A stretch of 64,000 bases of DNA from Chroococcidiopsis sp. CCMEE 29 (GTDB taxonomy: Bacteria; Cyanobacteriota; Cyanobacteriia; Cyanobacteriales; Chroococcidiopsidaceae): positions 3,894,501 through 3,958,500 of the forward strand of contig NZ_CP083761.1 in the NCBI RefSeq assembly GCF_023558375.1, written 5' to 3'. Below the pieces are notes generated by a model, which saw only the letters and a program-made list of their open reading frames with translations, was not told where the DNA came from and searched no databases. Positions 9,082 to 18,040 of this stretch are shown here, one piece after another. The translations under genes were made by a program, and so were the position numbers. Position 1 is the stretch's first letter. Each line of letters begins with the position of its first letter.

Positions 9082-10259
9082 GAGTTTTACTGCTACACAA
9101 CCGCTACCAGTTCGTTGGGGGCGAAGAGTCAGTGATGCAGGCTGAGAAAGCTTTGCTGGAAGCCAAAGGGCATCAGGTGACCTTAATAGAAATTAGTAAT
9201 GATGAGATTGTTGGTATTTGGGGAAAAGCCAATGCTGCTGCAAGCGCCGTCTATTCAATCGCATCAAAGCAGCGGGTGAGTGCAGAGATTGCTGATTTCC
9301 GTCCTGACATAGTACACGTTCATAATTTTTTTCCACTACTTTCCCCATCGGTGTATGACGCCTGTAGCGATGCTAGAGTGCCAGTGGTGCAGACACTCCA
9401 TAACTATAGACTTGGCTGCCCTAATGCAATACTGTTGCGCGATGGTAAGGTTTGTGAAGATTGCCTTGGCAAAAGGATACCCTGGCCAGGGATTGTACAC
9501 GCTTGCTATCGCGGTTCACGCACCCAAAGCGCTGTCGTTGCTGCAATGTTAGCCTTTCATCAACTCCGTGGTACTTGGCAGAAACGGGTTGATGCCTACA
9601 TTGTTCTGACTGCTTTTCAAAAAGAAAAGATGGTTCAGGCGGGGCTACCCAGGGAAAAAGTATATATTAAGCCAAATTACGTCTTTGCTCCAGAGAAATT
9701 AGTTGACAGGAGTTTGGATGTTAGCTACGCACTCTTTGTGGGGCGACTTTCCCAAGAAAAGGGTGTTGCAACCCTGATCGACGCATATCTGCAAAACAAT
9801 TTACGGATACCCCTGAAGATTGTTGGCGACGGTCCTTTACGTGAAGTACTGCAAGCGCGTGTCGAGGCTACAGGGCTTGAGAATGCAATTCAATCTCTAG
9901 GGTGGCAGGATAAGTCAGCAGTGTTGTCACTGATGTGCAGTGCTAATTTTCTAGTATTTCCTTCAACTTGGTATGAAGGATTTCCAGTAACTATCTTGGA
10001 AGCTTTTGCCTGTGGCTTGCCCGTGTTAGCCTCTCGATTGGGTAGCATGGCAGAAATGGTGGAGGATGGTGTAACTGGTCTGCATTTTGAAGCTGGAAAT
10101 TCAGCAGATTTGGCAAACAAACTCCAATGGGCATATGAACACCCTAAAGAAATGATTTGTATGGGAAAAAACGCTCGCCGTATTTATGAAGCACACTATA
10201 CTCCTGAAGCTAATTATCAACAGTTAATGGCAATTTACCACACTCTACACATGAAGTAG
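9078..10259 (+). CDS. glycosyltransferase family 4 protein
   Basis: The GTG start shares the sequence GTGA with the stop of the preceding gene, a translational-coupling arrangement. The 393-residue protein has the GT4 opening RVLLLHNRYQFVGGEES with its Gly-rich loop. It continues with VHVHNFFPLLSP and VVQTLHNYR in the N-lobe, FVGRLSQEKGV at the lobe junction, and the EX7E-type donor motif in YEGFPVTILEAFACGLPVLAS. It should act last in the operon, adding a sugar from a nucleotide donor. Three Cys near residues 115-140 (GCPN, CEDC) are typical of one GT4 subgroup. Confidence 0.88.
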   Translation: MRVLLLHNRYQFVGGEESVMQAEKALLEAKGHQVTLIEISNDEIVGIWGKANAAASAVYSIASKQRVSAEIADFRPDIVHVHNFFPLLSPSVYDACSDARVPVVQTLHNYRLGCPNAILLRDGKVCEDCLGKRIPWPGIVHACYRGSRTQSAVVAAMLAFHQLRGTWQKRVDAYIVLTAFQKEKMVQAGLPREKVYIKPNYVFAPEKLVDRSLDVSYALFVGRLSQEKGVATLIDAYLQNNLRIPLKIVGDGPLREVLQARVEATGLENAIQSLGWQDKSAVLSLMCSANFLVFPSTWYEGFPVTILEAFACGLPVLASRLGSMAEMVEDGVTGLHFEAGNSADLANKLQWAYEHPKEMICMGKNARRIYEAHYTPEANYQQLMAIYHTLHMK

Positions 10260-10494
10260 GTGAGTAATTAAATTATTGCATCGCCCTCATTTTAAGACCC
10301 ACGCAGGGGGAAAGAGAAATTTGGGAGTGAAAAAAGAAATTGAGGTCGATCTAAAATCTACAACCCTAGAGTGAGTAAGGGTTTTGCAATGTCCCTCTTT
10401 AGTTATGTGTAGCCTCTTGCCTCAATTGTTAGAGTAAACGAGTGATAAGAAGGGTTTATTAATCCTTTTGTTTTAGTTTAGGGAGAGAAATACC

Positions 10495-11487
10495 ATGGTT
10501 GAGAGTAGTCAGTCATTTAATCAACAAGACGAGAACGTTATTCCTACGGAACAGGCTCAGTCTACTGAGGATATAACGCCGACTGAGCAACATAATGAAA
10601 ATGCAGAGCAGGCATCTGGCGGTCATACCGTTGGAGCAGCGCTTGGTGCTGCTGGAGGTGCAGTTACTGGTGCAACCGTTGGTCGATTAGTGGGTGGTCG
10701 AATTGGTGCAGCCGTCGGGGCTCTAGGCGGTGCAGTTGCTGGTGCGGCTGTTGGTCGAGAGATGGCTAGCAATATCGATCATACTGTAGAAGGCGTTGCC
10801 GATAGCGTTAAGCAAACGGCTGAAGGCGTTGCCGATTCACTTAAGGATGCTGTTGAAGATATTAAGCCTGCTATTAAAGGTACCGTAGAGTCTGTCAAAG
10901 ACAAAGTGGACGAAGCTAACGTTCAAGGCATCTCTAATTCTGTCAAGAGTAAAATTGACGAGGCTGATGTCAGTGGGCTTTCTCAATCGGTTCAGCATAA
11001 GATTGATGAAACTGACACCAGAGGCATCTCGCAGTCGCTTCAGCATAAGATTGAAGAAACCGATACTAGAGGCATCTCGCAATCAGTTCAACATAAGATT
11101 GATGAGGCTAATGTCAAAGGGATTTCTGACTCCGTTAAGGGCAAAGTCGAAGAGGCTAATGTCAAGGGAGTCTCTGACTCCGTTAAAAAGAATGTCCAAG
11201 ATATTGGCAGTTCCGTTAAAGGCAAAGTTGACGAGACTGACGTCAAAGGTGTTTCCAATTCGGTTCAACACAAGATTGAAGAAACCGACGTCAAAGGTGT
11301 TTCACAATCAGTTAAGCATAAGATTGATGAAACTGACACCAAAGGCATTTCTGACACAGCTAAAGACCGGATTGCGCAGGACAAATCGCAGGAACAATCT
11401 AATCCACCCCAGGTAAAACGCTCATCGGTTGAGCCTGTTCTGCCTCGCTATGAAGTTATAGAACCCAAAAATCCGCCACAGAGCTAA
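10495..11487 (+). CDS. glycine-zipper protein with 16-residue amphipathic repeats
   Basis: A 330-residue protein of unknown function preceded by GGGAG nine bases before the ATG. Residues 1-40 are Gln/Glu-rich and probably disordered. Residues 42-90 are a Gly/Ala zipper (GAALGAAGGAVTGATVG) that could insert into a membrane. Residues 145-300 are about nine copies of a 16-residue unit such as GISQSVQHKIDETDTR, each an amphipathic helix rich in Lys, Asp and Glu. One unit near 225-250 is irregular. No signal peptide is seen. The design resembles LEA-like or YtxH-like stress proteins, an analogy only. It stands alone between the polysaccharide operon and a terminator. Confidence 0.7.
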   Translation: MVESSQSFNQQDENVIPTEQAQSTEDITPTEQHNENAEQASGGHTVGAALGAAGGAVTGATVGRLVGGRIGAAVGALGGAVAGAAVGREMASNIDHTVEGVADSVKQTAEGVADSLKDAVEDIKPAIKGTVESVKDKVDEANVQGISNSVKSKIDEADVSGLSQSVQHKIDETDTRGISQSLQHKIEETDTRGISQSVQHKIDEANVKGISDSVKGKVEEANVKGVSDSVKKNVQDIGSSVKGKVDETDVKGVSNSVQHKIEETDVKGVSQSVKHKIDETDTKGISDTAKDRIAQDKSQEQSNPPQVKRSSVEPVLPRYEVIEPKNPPQS

Positions 11488-11530
11488 GGACAAATTTGTT
11501 GCTAAGCAAATTGAGTGAATTGGATTGAAT

Positions 11531-11567
11531 AAGAGGAGTCAGAAATTATTGGCTCCTCTTTGTCTTT
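11531..11567 (+). terminator. Rho-independent terminator after the repeat protein
   Basis: AAGAGGAG (11531-11538) pairs with CTCCTCTT (11553-11560), and TTGTCTTT follows. It sits 44 bases after the stop of the glycine-zipper gene. Confidence 0.7.
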
Positions 11568-11623
11568 AAAAGTTAGAAAAAGGGCAGCATTGTAGAGAAT
11601 TGGCAGTTTAAGGTGCAAGGTAT

Positions 11624-12169
11624 TTAGTCACTCAGTACTTTATGTGCTTTGAGAATCAGCCCACAACTTGGTGCGTGTGTGATGACACTATCCATTACCA
11701 TTTGCACAGCTGCATCTAAAGAAATACGAAGCCTTTCTATTGTCTCCGTACCTTCTTGGTTTGGCTGGGTGAAGGTTAACTGCTTTGCTAAAAATAAATG
11801 CACAGGACAATGAACAATTGATGTATCTAAATCGAACTCTCCTAACTCAATCCATTCATCTGCTTTGATGCCAAGCTCTTCTTGAACTTCACGTTGCGCC
11901 GCTTCCTGGTGAGGTTCATCCTCCTCAAGCGCCCCGCACACTACTTCAATACTTTCTTTCCCCAAAGCATATCGAAATTGCCGAGTCAGATACACTACGC
12001 GATCGCTATCTATCGGCAGAATAGCAACGCCAGGTTTCATGACAACAGTGGCATACATACCAAGTTGCCCATCTGGTTGAAGCACTTGGTCTTCACGAAC
12101 CTTTATAAAAGAATTATGGTACTTCTGGCTGGTTGCTTGTATTGTCCAAGGACCCTTTTTTTGTGGCAT
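11624..12169 (-). CDS. Nudix hydrolase, ADP-ribose pyrophosphatase-like
   Basis: A 181-residue protein with the Nudix box GALEEDEPHQEAAQREVQEE at about residues 79-98 (GX5EX7REUXEE), which binds the catalytic Mg2+. VVYLTRQFRYALGKESIEVVCG before it matches ADP-ribose/NDP-sugar pyrophosphatases. It should hydrolyse nucleoside diphosphate derivatives in the cytoplasm. Its start lies 53 bases from the stop of the dihydroorotase gene on the same strand, so the two could be co-transcribed. Confidence 0.85.
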   Translation of the reverse strand: MPQKKGPWTIQATSQKYHNSFIKVREDQVLQPDGQLGMYATVVMKPGVAILPIDSDRVVYLTRQFRYALGKESIEVVCGALEEDEPHQEAAQREVQEELGIKADEWIELGEFDLDTSIVHCPVHLFLAKQLTFTQPNQEGTETIERLRISLDAAVQMVMDSVITHAPSCGLILKAHKVLSD

Positions 12170-12222
12170 GAGCAGCTTCCTGGCTATTGAGTAACAATCA
12201 ATTGTTATAACTAACCAGAGCC

Positions 12223-13551
12223 TTAGATAAATGACAACGCTTTGCCTCGTACTTCTGTATTCAACTCACCTTTGTTATAAACAATTTGACCGCCGACAAT
12301 AGTTATTACAGGCCATCCAGTCAAGTTCCATCCTTCAAACGGACTCCAGCCGCACTTAGTTAGTAGTTCCTCCCGCAGGACAGGACGGTAGGTGTTCAAA
12401 TCTACAAGGACTAAATCAGCATCATAGCCAGGAGTGATCGCCCCTTTTTTAGGAATCCTATAAGCCTTGGCTACAGCCGTAGACATCCAGTGGGATACCT
12501 GAGCAACAGAGCAGCGTCCCTGTATCGCCTGAGTCAGCATGACTGGTAGCGATGTTTCCACCCCAGGCATTCCAGAAGGAGAATTGGGGTATTCTTGGGC
12601 TTTCTCCTCCAAAGTGTGTGGAGCATGATCGGTGGCAATGAAATCAATCACTCCATCAAGCAAAGCTTGCCAGAGAACCTCGTTGTCATGAGGCGATCGC
12701 AACGGTGGATTCATCTGCGCCAATGTGCCGATCTTGGCGTAAGCACTGGTGTTCAACAACAAATGCTGTGGTGTTACTTCAGCGGTTACCCAATTGGGTT
12801 TATCCTGACGCAGTAACTCTGCTTCTTCAGCAGTTGACATATGGAGAATATGCAAGCGACGCTGGTACTTCTTAGACAGTCCCAAAGCTAGTTGAGTTGC
12901 CAACAGAGCTGCTTGATTATCCTGAATTTGGGAATGAATTGCTGGATCGTGAATTCCAGCAAATTCTTGCCGCCGCTGTTTAATTCGGGCTTGATCCTCG
13001 GCATGAACCGCAATTAAACGCTCTCCCTTAGCAAAGATTGATTCCAGCGCCGTTTCTTGATCGACTAACAGCTGACCATGCATCGACCCCATAAAAATTT
13101 TAATTCCTGGTGTGGGGTGAGCTGTGAGTAAATCAGGTAAATCCTCTGCCGTTGCCCCGATAAAAAAGCCATAATTAACTAGGCACTTCTGGGCTGCCCG
13201 TTGCAGCTTGTCATCTAAAGTCTGCTGGGTAGTGGTTAGAGGGCGGGTATTGGGCATTTCCAGAAATGAAGTTACTCCACCTCTGGCACAAGCACAGCTA
13301 GCTGTGAACAAGTCTTCTTTATGTTCCAGCCCTGGCTCCCGAAAGTGTACCTGTGGATCGATCGCGCCCGGCAACAAAGTTAAGCCTGTCGCGTCTATTA
13401 CTTTAACTCCCGGTTCGTTGGCAACAGTAGGGATTTCTGGAGCAATCTGAACAATCTCGCGATCGCGGGTTTGTACATCCCCAACTAAAAAGTCACCATT
13501 CGGCAAGAGAATTTGAGCGCGGCGGATTAGGAGGCAGGAAGTAGATGGCAT
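12223..13551 (-). CDS. pyrC: dihydroorotase-like amidohydrolase
   Basis: A 442-residue amidohydrolase. The first signature reads DPQVHFREPG (65-74), so the first His of the usual HxH metal pair is Gln67. Other expected ligands are present: Lys151 in GIKIFMGS, His183 in AVHAED, His237 in HILHMST and Asp308 in ATDHAPH. Length and GMPGVETSLP fit class I dihydroorotases, which close the pyrimidine ring precursor. The Gln may be a lineage feature or may change metal content. A second, more degenerate paralogue lies at 15088-16347. The symbol is assigned by family. Confidence 0.75.
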   Translation of the reverse strand: MPSTSCLLIRRAQILLPNGDFLVGDVQTRDREIVQIAPEIPTVANEPGVKVIDATGLTLLPGAIDPQVHFREPGLEHKEDLFTASCACARGGVTSFLEMPNTRPLTTTQQTLDDKLQRAAQKCLVNYGFFIGATAEDLPDLLTAHPTPGIKIFMGSMHGQLLVDQETALESIFAKGERLIAVHAEDQARIKQRRQEFAGIHDPAIHSQIQDNQAALLATQLALGLSKKYQRRLHILHMSTAEEAELLRQDKPNWVTAEVTPQHLLLNTSAYAKIGTLAQMNPPLRSPHDNEVLWQALLDGVIDFIATDHAPHTLEEKAQEYPNSPSGMPGVETSLPVMLTQAIQGRCSVAQVSHWMSTAVAKAYRIPKKGAITPGYDADLVLVDLNTYRPVLREELLTKCGWSPFEGWNLTGWPVITIVGGQIVYNKGELNTEVRGKALSFI

Positions 13552-13787
13552 GGCAAGTAAGGGTCAAATCAGGAGTCCAGCTTGAGAGTGAAGCATTCTT
13601 TAAGTTGACTAAACCGTGAAATTACTGAGTGGGTTACAAATATTTTGAATTAGCCCAGCTCAAACCTGTAAAAACTCCTAAATCACAAACAAACAGAATT
13701 TCTATAGGTAAGATTAGCAAGTAGGTTTTCTTTACAGGTCGGGTTCGTCACCTAGGTTTTCCCTTCGATTATATTGATTAAACATCC

Positions 13788-14366
13788 ATGTCTAATGTGA
13801 AAAAACAAGTACCTGATAACAATTCTCCACAAGAGCGTGAAGGTTCCTGGGTGGGGGAATTAGGAAGAACAATCGGCTTGAGCATCGTTCTGGCTTTAGG
13901 AATTCGCACCTTCGTTGCCGAAGCTCGTTGGATTCCTTCCGAATCAATGGTGCCGACGTTACAGAAGTATGACAAGTTGATTGTAGATAAGTTAAGTTAT
14001 CACTTTACTAGCCCACAGCGGGGAGAAATCGTAGTATTTTCTCCTACAGAGAATATTAGAAAGGAAAATCCTAATCTCAAGGATGCATTTATTAAGCGGA
14101 TTATCGGGCTGCCAGGAGACAAGGTCGAGGTTAAGGGAGAACGAGTTTATATTAACGATCAACCCCTACAAGAAAAGTATATAGAAGCTCCACCCCAGTA
14201 CCAATACGGACCAGTCATGGTGCCAGCTAACTCCTATCTGGTACTGGGCGATAACCGCAATAATAGCTACGATAGCCATTTTTGGGGATTTGTCCCTCGT
14301 GAGAATATCATCGGTCGGGCAATTGTTCGCTTCTGGCCCCCCAACCGCGTTGGAGAACTTAATTAA
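13788..14366 (+). CDS. lepB: signal peptidase I
   Basis: A 192-residue type I signal peptidase. One membrane segment lies at about residues 27-46, followed by [11 protein letters not shown] with the catalytic Ser53. [15 protein letters not shown] holds the general base Lys103. [19 protein letters not shown] is box E. It cleaves signal peptides on the outer side of the plasma or thylakoid membrane. It is transcribed away from the dihydroorotase gene, with a 236-base gap between them that should hold both promoters. Confidence 0.95.
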   Translation: MSNVKKQVPDNNSPQEREGSWVGELGRTIGLSIVLALGIRTFVAEARWIPSESMVPTLQKYDKLIVDKLSYHFTSPQRGEIVVFSPTENIRKENPNLKDAFIKRIIGLPGDKVEVKGERVYINDQPLQEKYIEAPPQYQYGPVMVPANSYLVLGDNRNNSYDSHFWGFVPRENIIGRAIVRFWPPNRVGELN

Positions 14367-14476
14367 CGGGGGTTTTGGTATCTTTATAGTTTTTTCTAGC
14401 TCAGCCCTAGGAAGCTGATGAAAACTCAAAGGTATTCACGCTAGTGTTGAGCTAGACCTCACTATAAAATCTAGCT

Positions 14477-15091
14477 GTGGATATCTCTGTCATAGTCAAG
14501 ACGTTTGTTGCTGTGTTTGTGCTGGCGGATGCCTTGGGGAATGCACCGATCTTTTTGGTTTTAACCAAGGGGATGGAACCGGAGCAAAGAAACAGCGTAG
14601 TGGATAGGGCTAGTGTGGTGGCGACAGGGGTACTGCTAGGATTTGCCTTTGGTGGTAAAGCGATTTTAAATTACTTGCACATCAGCATGGCATCCTTACG
14701 AGTAGCTGGAGGCTTACTCTTACTCTTAATTGCCTTTCGCATGTTAGAGGGAGAAGTAGATACGCCAATTGTCGAGCAGGAGCGCGATGTGGCAATTACC
14801 CCACTGGCGTTGCCTCTGTTGGCTGGACCGGGAACACTGACGACGGTGATGCTGTTGATGTCTGAATCCCCCAATGCCCATTTAAGTGTGGTAGTGGGGA
14901 TTGTCGCGGCGATGGTTGTGACTTGGTTTATTGTGCGTCAGGCAGCTCATATTGACCACTTGATCGGTGCAGAAGGTGCGGTGATTATCACTCAACTTTT
15001 GGGCTTTCTGCTGGCAGCACTGGCAGTGGAAATCGGTAGCGCTGGAATTCGCGAACTTTTTCTGCTCTCATCCGTAGCCACGTCTTTTTAA
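14477..15091 (+). CDS. MarC family integral membrane protein
   Basis: A 204-residue protein starting at GTG with about six membrane segments. FVLADALGNAPIFLVLT in the first segment and PLALPLLAGPGTLTTVM in the middle are MarC family landmarks. The family's role is not established; the old link to multiple antibiotic resistance was not upheld. It converges on the dihydroorotase-like gene with a 4-base overlap. Confidence 0.85.
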   Translation: MDISVIVKTFVAVFVLADALGNAPIFLVLTKGMEPEQRNSVVDRASVVATGVLLGFAFGGKAILNYLHISMASLRVAGGLLLLLIAFRMLEGEVDTPIVEQERDVAITPLALPLLAGPGTLTTVMLLMSESPNAHLSVVVGIVAAMVVTWFIVRQAAHIDHLIGAEGAVIITQLLGFLLAALAVEIGSAGIRELFLLSSVATSF

Positions 15092-16347
15092 GACCCAACT
15101 GCCCAGATTTGAATAACGCGACCGAGCAGTTGTTGCCCTAGCCAGGGAGTATTAGCAGAGCGCGTATTCAGAGTTTGCCTCTCGACCTTCCAGGGTTGCT
15201 GGGGATCAAACAACGTGAGTTCAGCGGCTTTACCGGGAGCGATCGCACTTGGAGTCTGCTGTAAACATTCAGCGGGACGGGTACTCAGACAACGCCATAG
15301 TTCCAAGGCTGACAATTCACCAGCTTCTACCAGATTCTGCCACAGGAGTGGTAAGGCCAATTCTAAGCCAATCGCCCCTGGAGGAGCTTCAGCAAAAGCA
15401 ACGGTTTTTTCTTCATAGGTGTAAGGTGTGTGATCGATGGCGATCACATCTAGAACACCCGCACGCACTCCCTGCCGCAGCGCTGCTAAATCACCTGGGT
15501 TGCCTAAAGGTGGTTCCAAACGTAAGCTGGGGTCATAGCTGCCAACTGCTTGTGTATCGAGTAGTAAGTGCATCCAACTAGTGCTGGCAGTAATCGGTAA
15601 ACCTTGTGCCTTGGCGGACTGAATCAACTGGACACTGCGGGCGGTGGAAACGCGCATGATGTGGACTGGAGTGCCAATGGTTGCAACTAATTCTAAGATG
15701 GCGGTGAGGGCGGTTGTTTCAGCGATCGCCGGACTTCCTGGTAAGCCAAAGCGGATAGAATAGGAACCTTCACGCATGACCCCATGCCCCGCTAGCTGAC
15801 GGTCACAAGGCAAAAGCGCGATCGGCTTTCCTAGAGGCTTGAGATATTCCAACAAGTGCCGCAGCAGTGCTAGATTCTCCAGTGGTTGACCATCCGCAAA
15901 GCCAACAACTCCAGCTGCCGCTAACTCCGCCAACTCCGTCATTTGTTGTCCCTGTACACCTAGAGTGAGAGCACCCCAAGCTTGGATTTTTGATTTTTGA
16001 TTTTTGATTTTGGATTGAAACGCCAAACCCGCTGGGTTATCGATGGGTGGGGATGTATCTGGCAAAAGGTTCAATCTGGTAAAACCTCCAGCCGCAGCAG
16101 CTGAAATTAGAGAAGCTAGGGTTTCCCGTTCTTCAAACCCCGGCTCTCCAGAATGACTGTACAAATCTACCAGCCCAGGTCCCAGCACGAGTCCCTGACA
16201 ATCTTGGAGATGCGTGTTAGTTGGAAAGTCAGAAATTTGAGGTTCAACAGCTTTGATCGCGCCATCAATAATCAACACATCAGCCTGCCGATCAGTTTCA
16301 GAAACTGGATCGATTACTCGGACTTGTTGCAGTAGTTCACTCGTCAT
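15088..16347 (-). CDS. dihydroorotase-like protein, probably catalytically inactive
   Basis: A 419-residue amidohydrolase-fold paralogue of dihydroorotase. The metal signature reads DLYSHSGEPG (61-70), so the first His is Tyr63 and the substrate-binding Arg is Gly67. AIDHTPYTYEEK keeps one Asp. Such loss is seen in PyrC' subunits that support aspartate carbamoyltransferase, so a structural role is plausible. Residues 111-122 (QSKIKNQKSKIQ) come from a dispersed nucleotide repeat inserted in frame at 15983-16018, in what is probably a surface loop. Confidence 0.75.
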   Translation of the reverse strand: MTSELLQQVRVIDPVSETDRQADVLIIDGAIKAVEPQISDFPTNTHLQDCQGLVLGPGLVDLYSHSGEPGFEERETLASLISAAAAGGFTRLNLLPDTSPPIDNPAGLAFQSKIKNQKSKIQAWGALTLGVQGQQMTELAELAAAGVVGFADGQPLENLALLRHLLEYLKPLGKPIALLPCDRQLAGHGVMREGSYSIRFGLPGSPAIAETTALTAILELVATIGTPVHIMRVSTARSVQLIQSAKAQGLPITASTSWMHLLLDTQAVGSYDPSLRLEPPLGNPGDLAALRQGVRAGVLDVIAIDHTPYTYEEKTVAFAEAPPGAIGLELALPLLWQNLVEAGELSALELWRCLSTRPAECLQQTPSAIAPGKAAELTLFDPQQPWKVERQTLNTRSANTPWLGQQLLGRVIQIWAVGS

Positions 16348-16436
16348 GCCTGATTAAGTCAAAAGTGAAAAGGGGAGAGACAGGAATAGGCGTGTGTTGC
16401 TGCATTTAGCATTTGACATTCTACATTCTGACTTCT

Positions 16437-16694
16437 GTACGGGCGGGTTTAACAGACACGCCTTTAGGAAGCCAGATAAACCGGTCAAACCTGCCCCTAC
16501 GACCTCTAACTACAATGCCCCAGTACGGGCGGGTTTAACAGACACGCCTTTAGGAAGCCAGATAAACCGGTCAAACCCGCCCCTACGACTCCTAACTACA
16601 ATGCACCAGTACGGGCGGGTTTAACAGACACGCCTGTAGGAAGACAGATAAACCGGTCAAACCCGCCCCTACGACTCCTAACTACAATGCCCCA
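16437..16694. repeat. three tandem 86-bp copies of a palindromic-ended repeat
   Basis: Copies start at 16437, 16523 and 16609, each opening GTACGGGCGGGTTTAACAGA. Each copy has inverted ends, GGGCGGGTTT and AAACCCGCCC (AAACCTGCCC in copy 1), so each can fold as a hairpin. The copies differ at a few bases. The last copy supplies the final codons and stop of the phosphatase gene that ends at 16682. The stretch 16348-16436 before the array holds no gene. Confidence 0.9.
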
Positions 16695-18040
16695 GCTGCT
16701 GTTCGATCAATGACTCCTCCTCCCAGATGGGTAGTAATATTCATCGCTTGCAGGACTGGCAAACCAGCTAGACCTTGGGGATAATCGATCACACTGACTG
16801 CCCCATTGCCTTGGCGGAAGTTCCAGAAATGATCGGGTGACAACCCCAGGATATGGCAAAGCAAGACTTTATTTGTAGCATCGTGAGCCACTACTAAACC
16901 TGTCTGATGTTGGTTTTCAACTGATGCTAAGACGTCATGCCAAGCTGCGATCGCTCTTTCCCACACCTGCTGTAAATTTTCTCCTTCTGGCATTTGGACT
17001 TGGGCTGGCACCGTGCGCCACCGATGTAGTTCACCGGGGTAAGTTTGCTCAATTTCTGCTTCTAATTTCCCTTCCCACAGTCCGTGACTGATTTCCCGCA
17101 ATCCATCATTTAATTGCAGTTGAACAGCAGAGTGCTCCTGCAAAATAATCTCTGCTGTTTCCTTGGGACGTAGCATTGGGCTAGTAAAGGCAAAATCTAG
17201 CGGCACACCTTTGAGGAATTGGGCTGCTCTTTGGGACTGTTGCCTTCCATTGTCGTTGAGGGGAACGTCAATTCCTCCTTGAAATCTAGTTTGGCGATTC
17301 CAGTCAGTTTCACCGTGACGGACCAGCAATAGGCGCTGCCCATAATGATTGGGTCGCAGCGAGGGCAAAACTTCTCCCCCTAAATGGGCAAGCTGATTCA
17401 TCGACTCTAGTTGAACAGATCCTCCCTCTGGGGAAGGGGGATAGGGGAGATCAAAATTCAATACACTAATACCACAGTTAGATTGCTGTAGGGAGTGGTA
17501 ACGACTGGGTGCAATTCCCAATGCAGTACTAATCAGGGCACGGTTAATGCCGTTATGCCCAACTATCAGAATCGTTTCTCCAGCATGGCGAGGCAAAATC
17601 TCCTGCCAGAACTGCCGCGCTTGTTCGTATAGCGCCAGAACTGGGAAGTGTTCCCTTGTACCCTGCGACTGTGGCACGACCATCAGCAGTTCGTCTGGGT
17701 GCTGCTGCCAGCGGTGGTAATCTTCTGGAAACTTATCCCGCACGTCCTTAAGCAGCAAACCCTCCCATAAAGGCAGGTCAATTTCCATCAACTTATCAGT
17801 GGCTTTCAAAGTTGTGGATGTAGCAAAACAGTTGAGAATGACTTCTGCTGTTTGTTTTGCACGCTGTAGAGGACTAGTGTAGATAGCAGCAAAGCTAAGG
17901 CGATTGAGCGCAGCACCAACTTTACGGGCATCGTCACGGCCTTTTTCTGTCAGGGTTGACGCATCACTGCGGCCTTGGATCCGGCGCTCAGTATTATAGC
18001 TGCTTTGACCGTGGCGCACGATTACAACACGAGTGGTCAT
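16682..18040 (-). CDS. two-domain histidine phosphatase (phosphoglycerate mutase-like)
   Basis: A 452-residue fusion of two histidine phosphatase domains. Domain 1 has VIVRHGQSSYN (about 6-16) and VGHNGINRA. Domain 2 has LLVRHGETDWN (about 240) and VAHDATNKV. In each, the RHG His is the phospho-acceptor; the second late His sits in AHDA, a common variant. Related cyanobacterial enzymes act as phosphoserine or sugar phosphatases, but the substrate is unclear here. The last residues, TAAGAL, are encoded within the 86-bp repeat array, so the C-terminus was set by repeat insertion. Confidence 0.85.
   Translation of the reverse strand: MTTRVVIVRHGQSSYNTERRIQGRSDASTLTEKGRDDARKVGAALNRLSFAAIYTSPLQRAKQTAEVILNCFATSTTLKATDKLMEIDLPLWEGLLLKDVRDKFPEDYHRWQQHPDELLMVVPQSQGTREHFPVLALYEQARQFWQEILPRHAGETILIVGHNGINRALISTALGIAPSRYHSLQQSNCGISVLNFDLPYPPSPEGGSVQLESMNQLAHLGGEVLPSLRPNHYGQRLLLVRHGETDWNRQTRFQGGIDVPLNDNGRQQSQRAAQFLKGVPLDFAFTSPMLRPKETAEIILQEHSAVQLQLNDGLREISHGLWEGKLEAEIEQTYPGELHRWRTVPAQVQMPEGENLQQVWERAIAAWHDVLASVENQHQTGLVVAHDATNKVLLCHILGLSPDHFWNFRQGNGAVSVIDYPQGLAGLPVLQAMNITTHLGGGVIDRTAAGAL

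Noticed and set aside
10955-11416. Plus-strand frame of 153 codons inside the 16-residue repeat gene
   Set aside because: It arises because the 48-base repeat keeps other frames open; composition is Arg/Leu-rich and no family motif is seen.
16437-16694. CRISPR array
   Set aside because: The units are contiguous 86-bp copies without spacers, and no cas gene is in the window.
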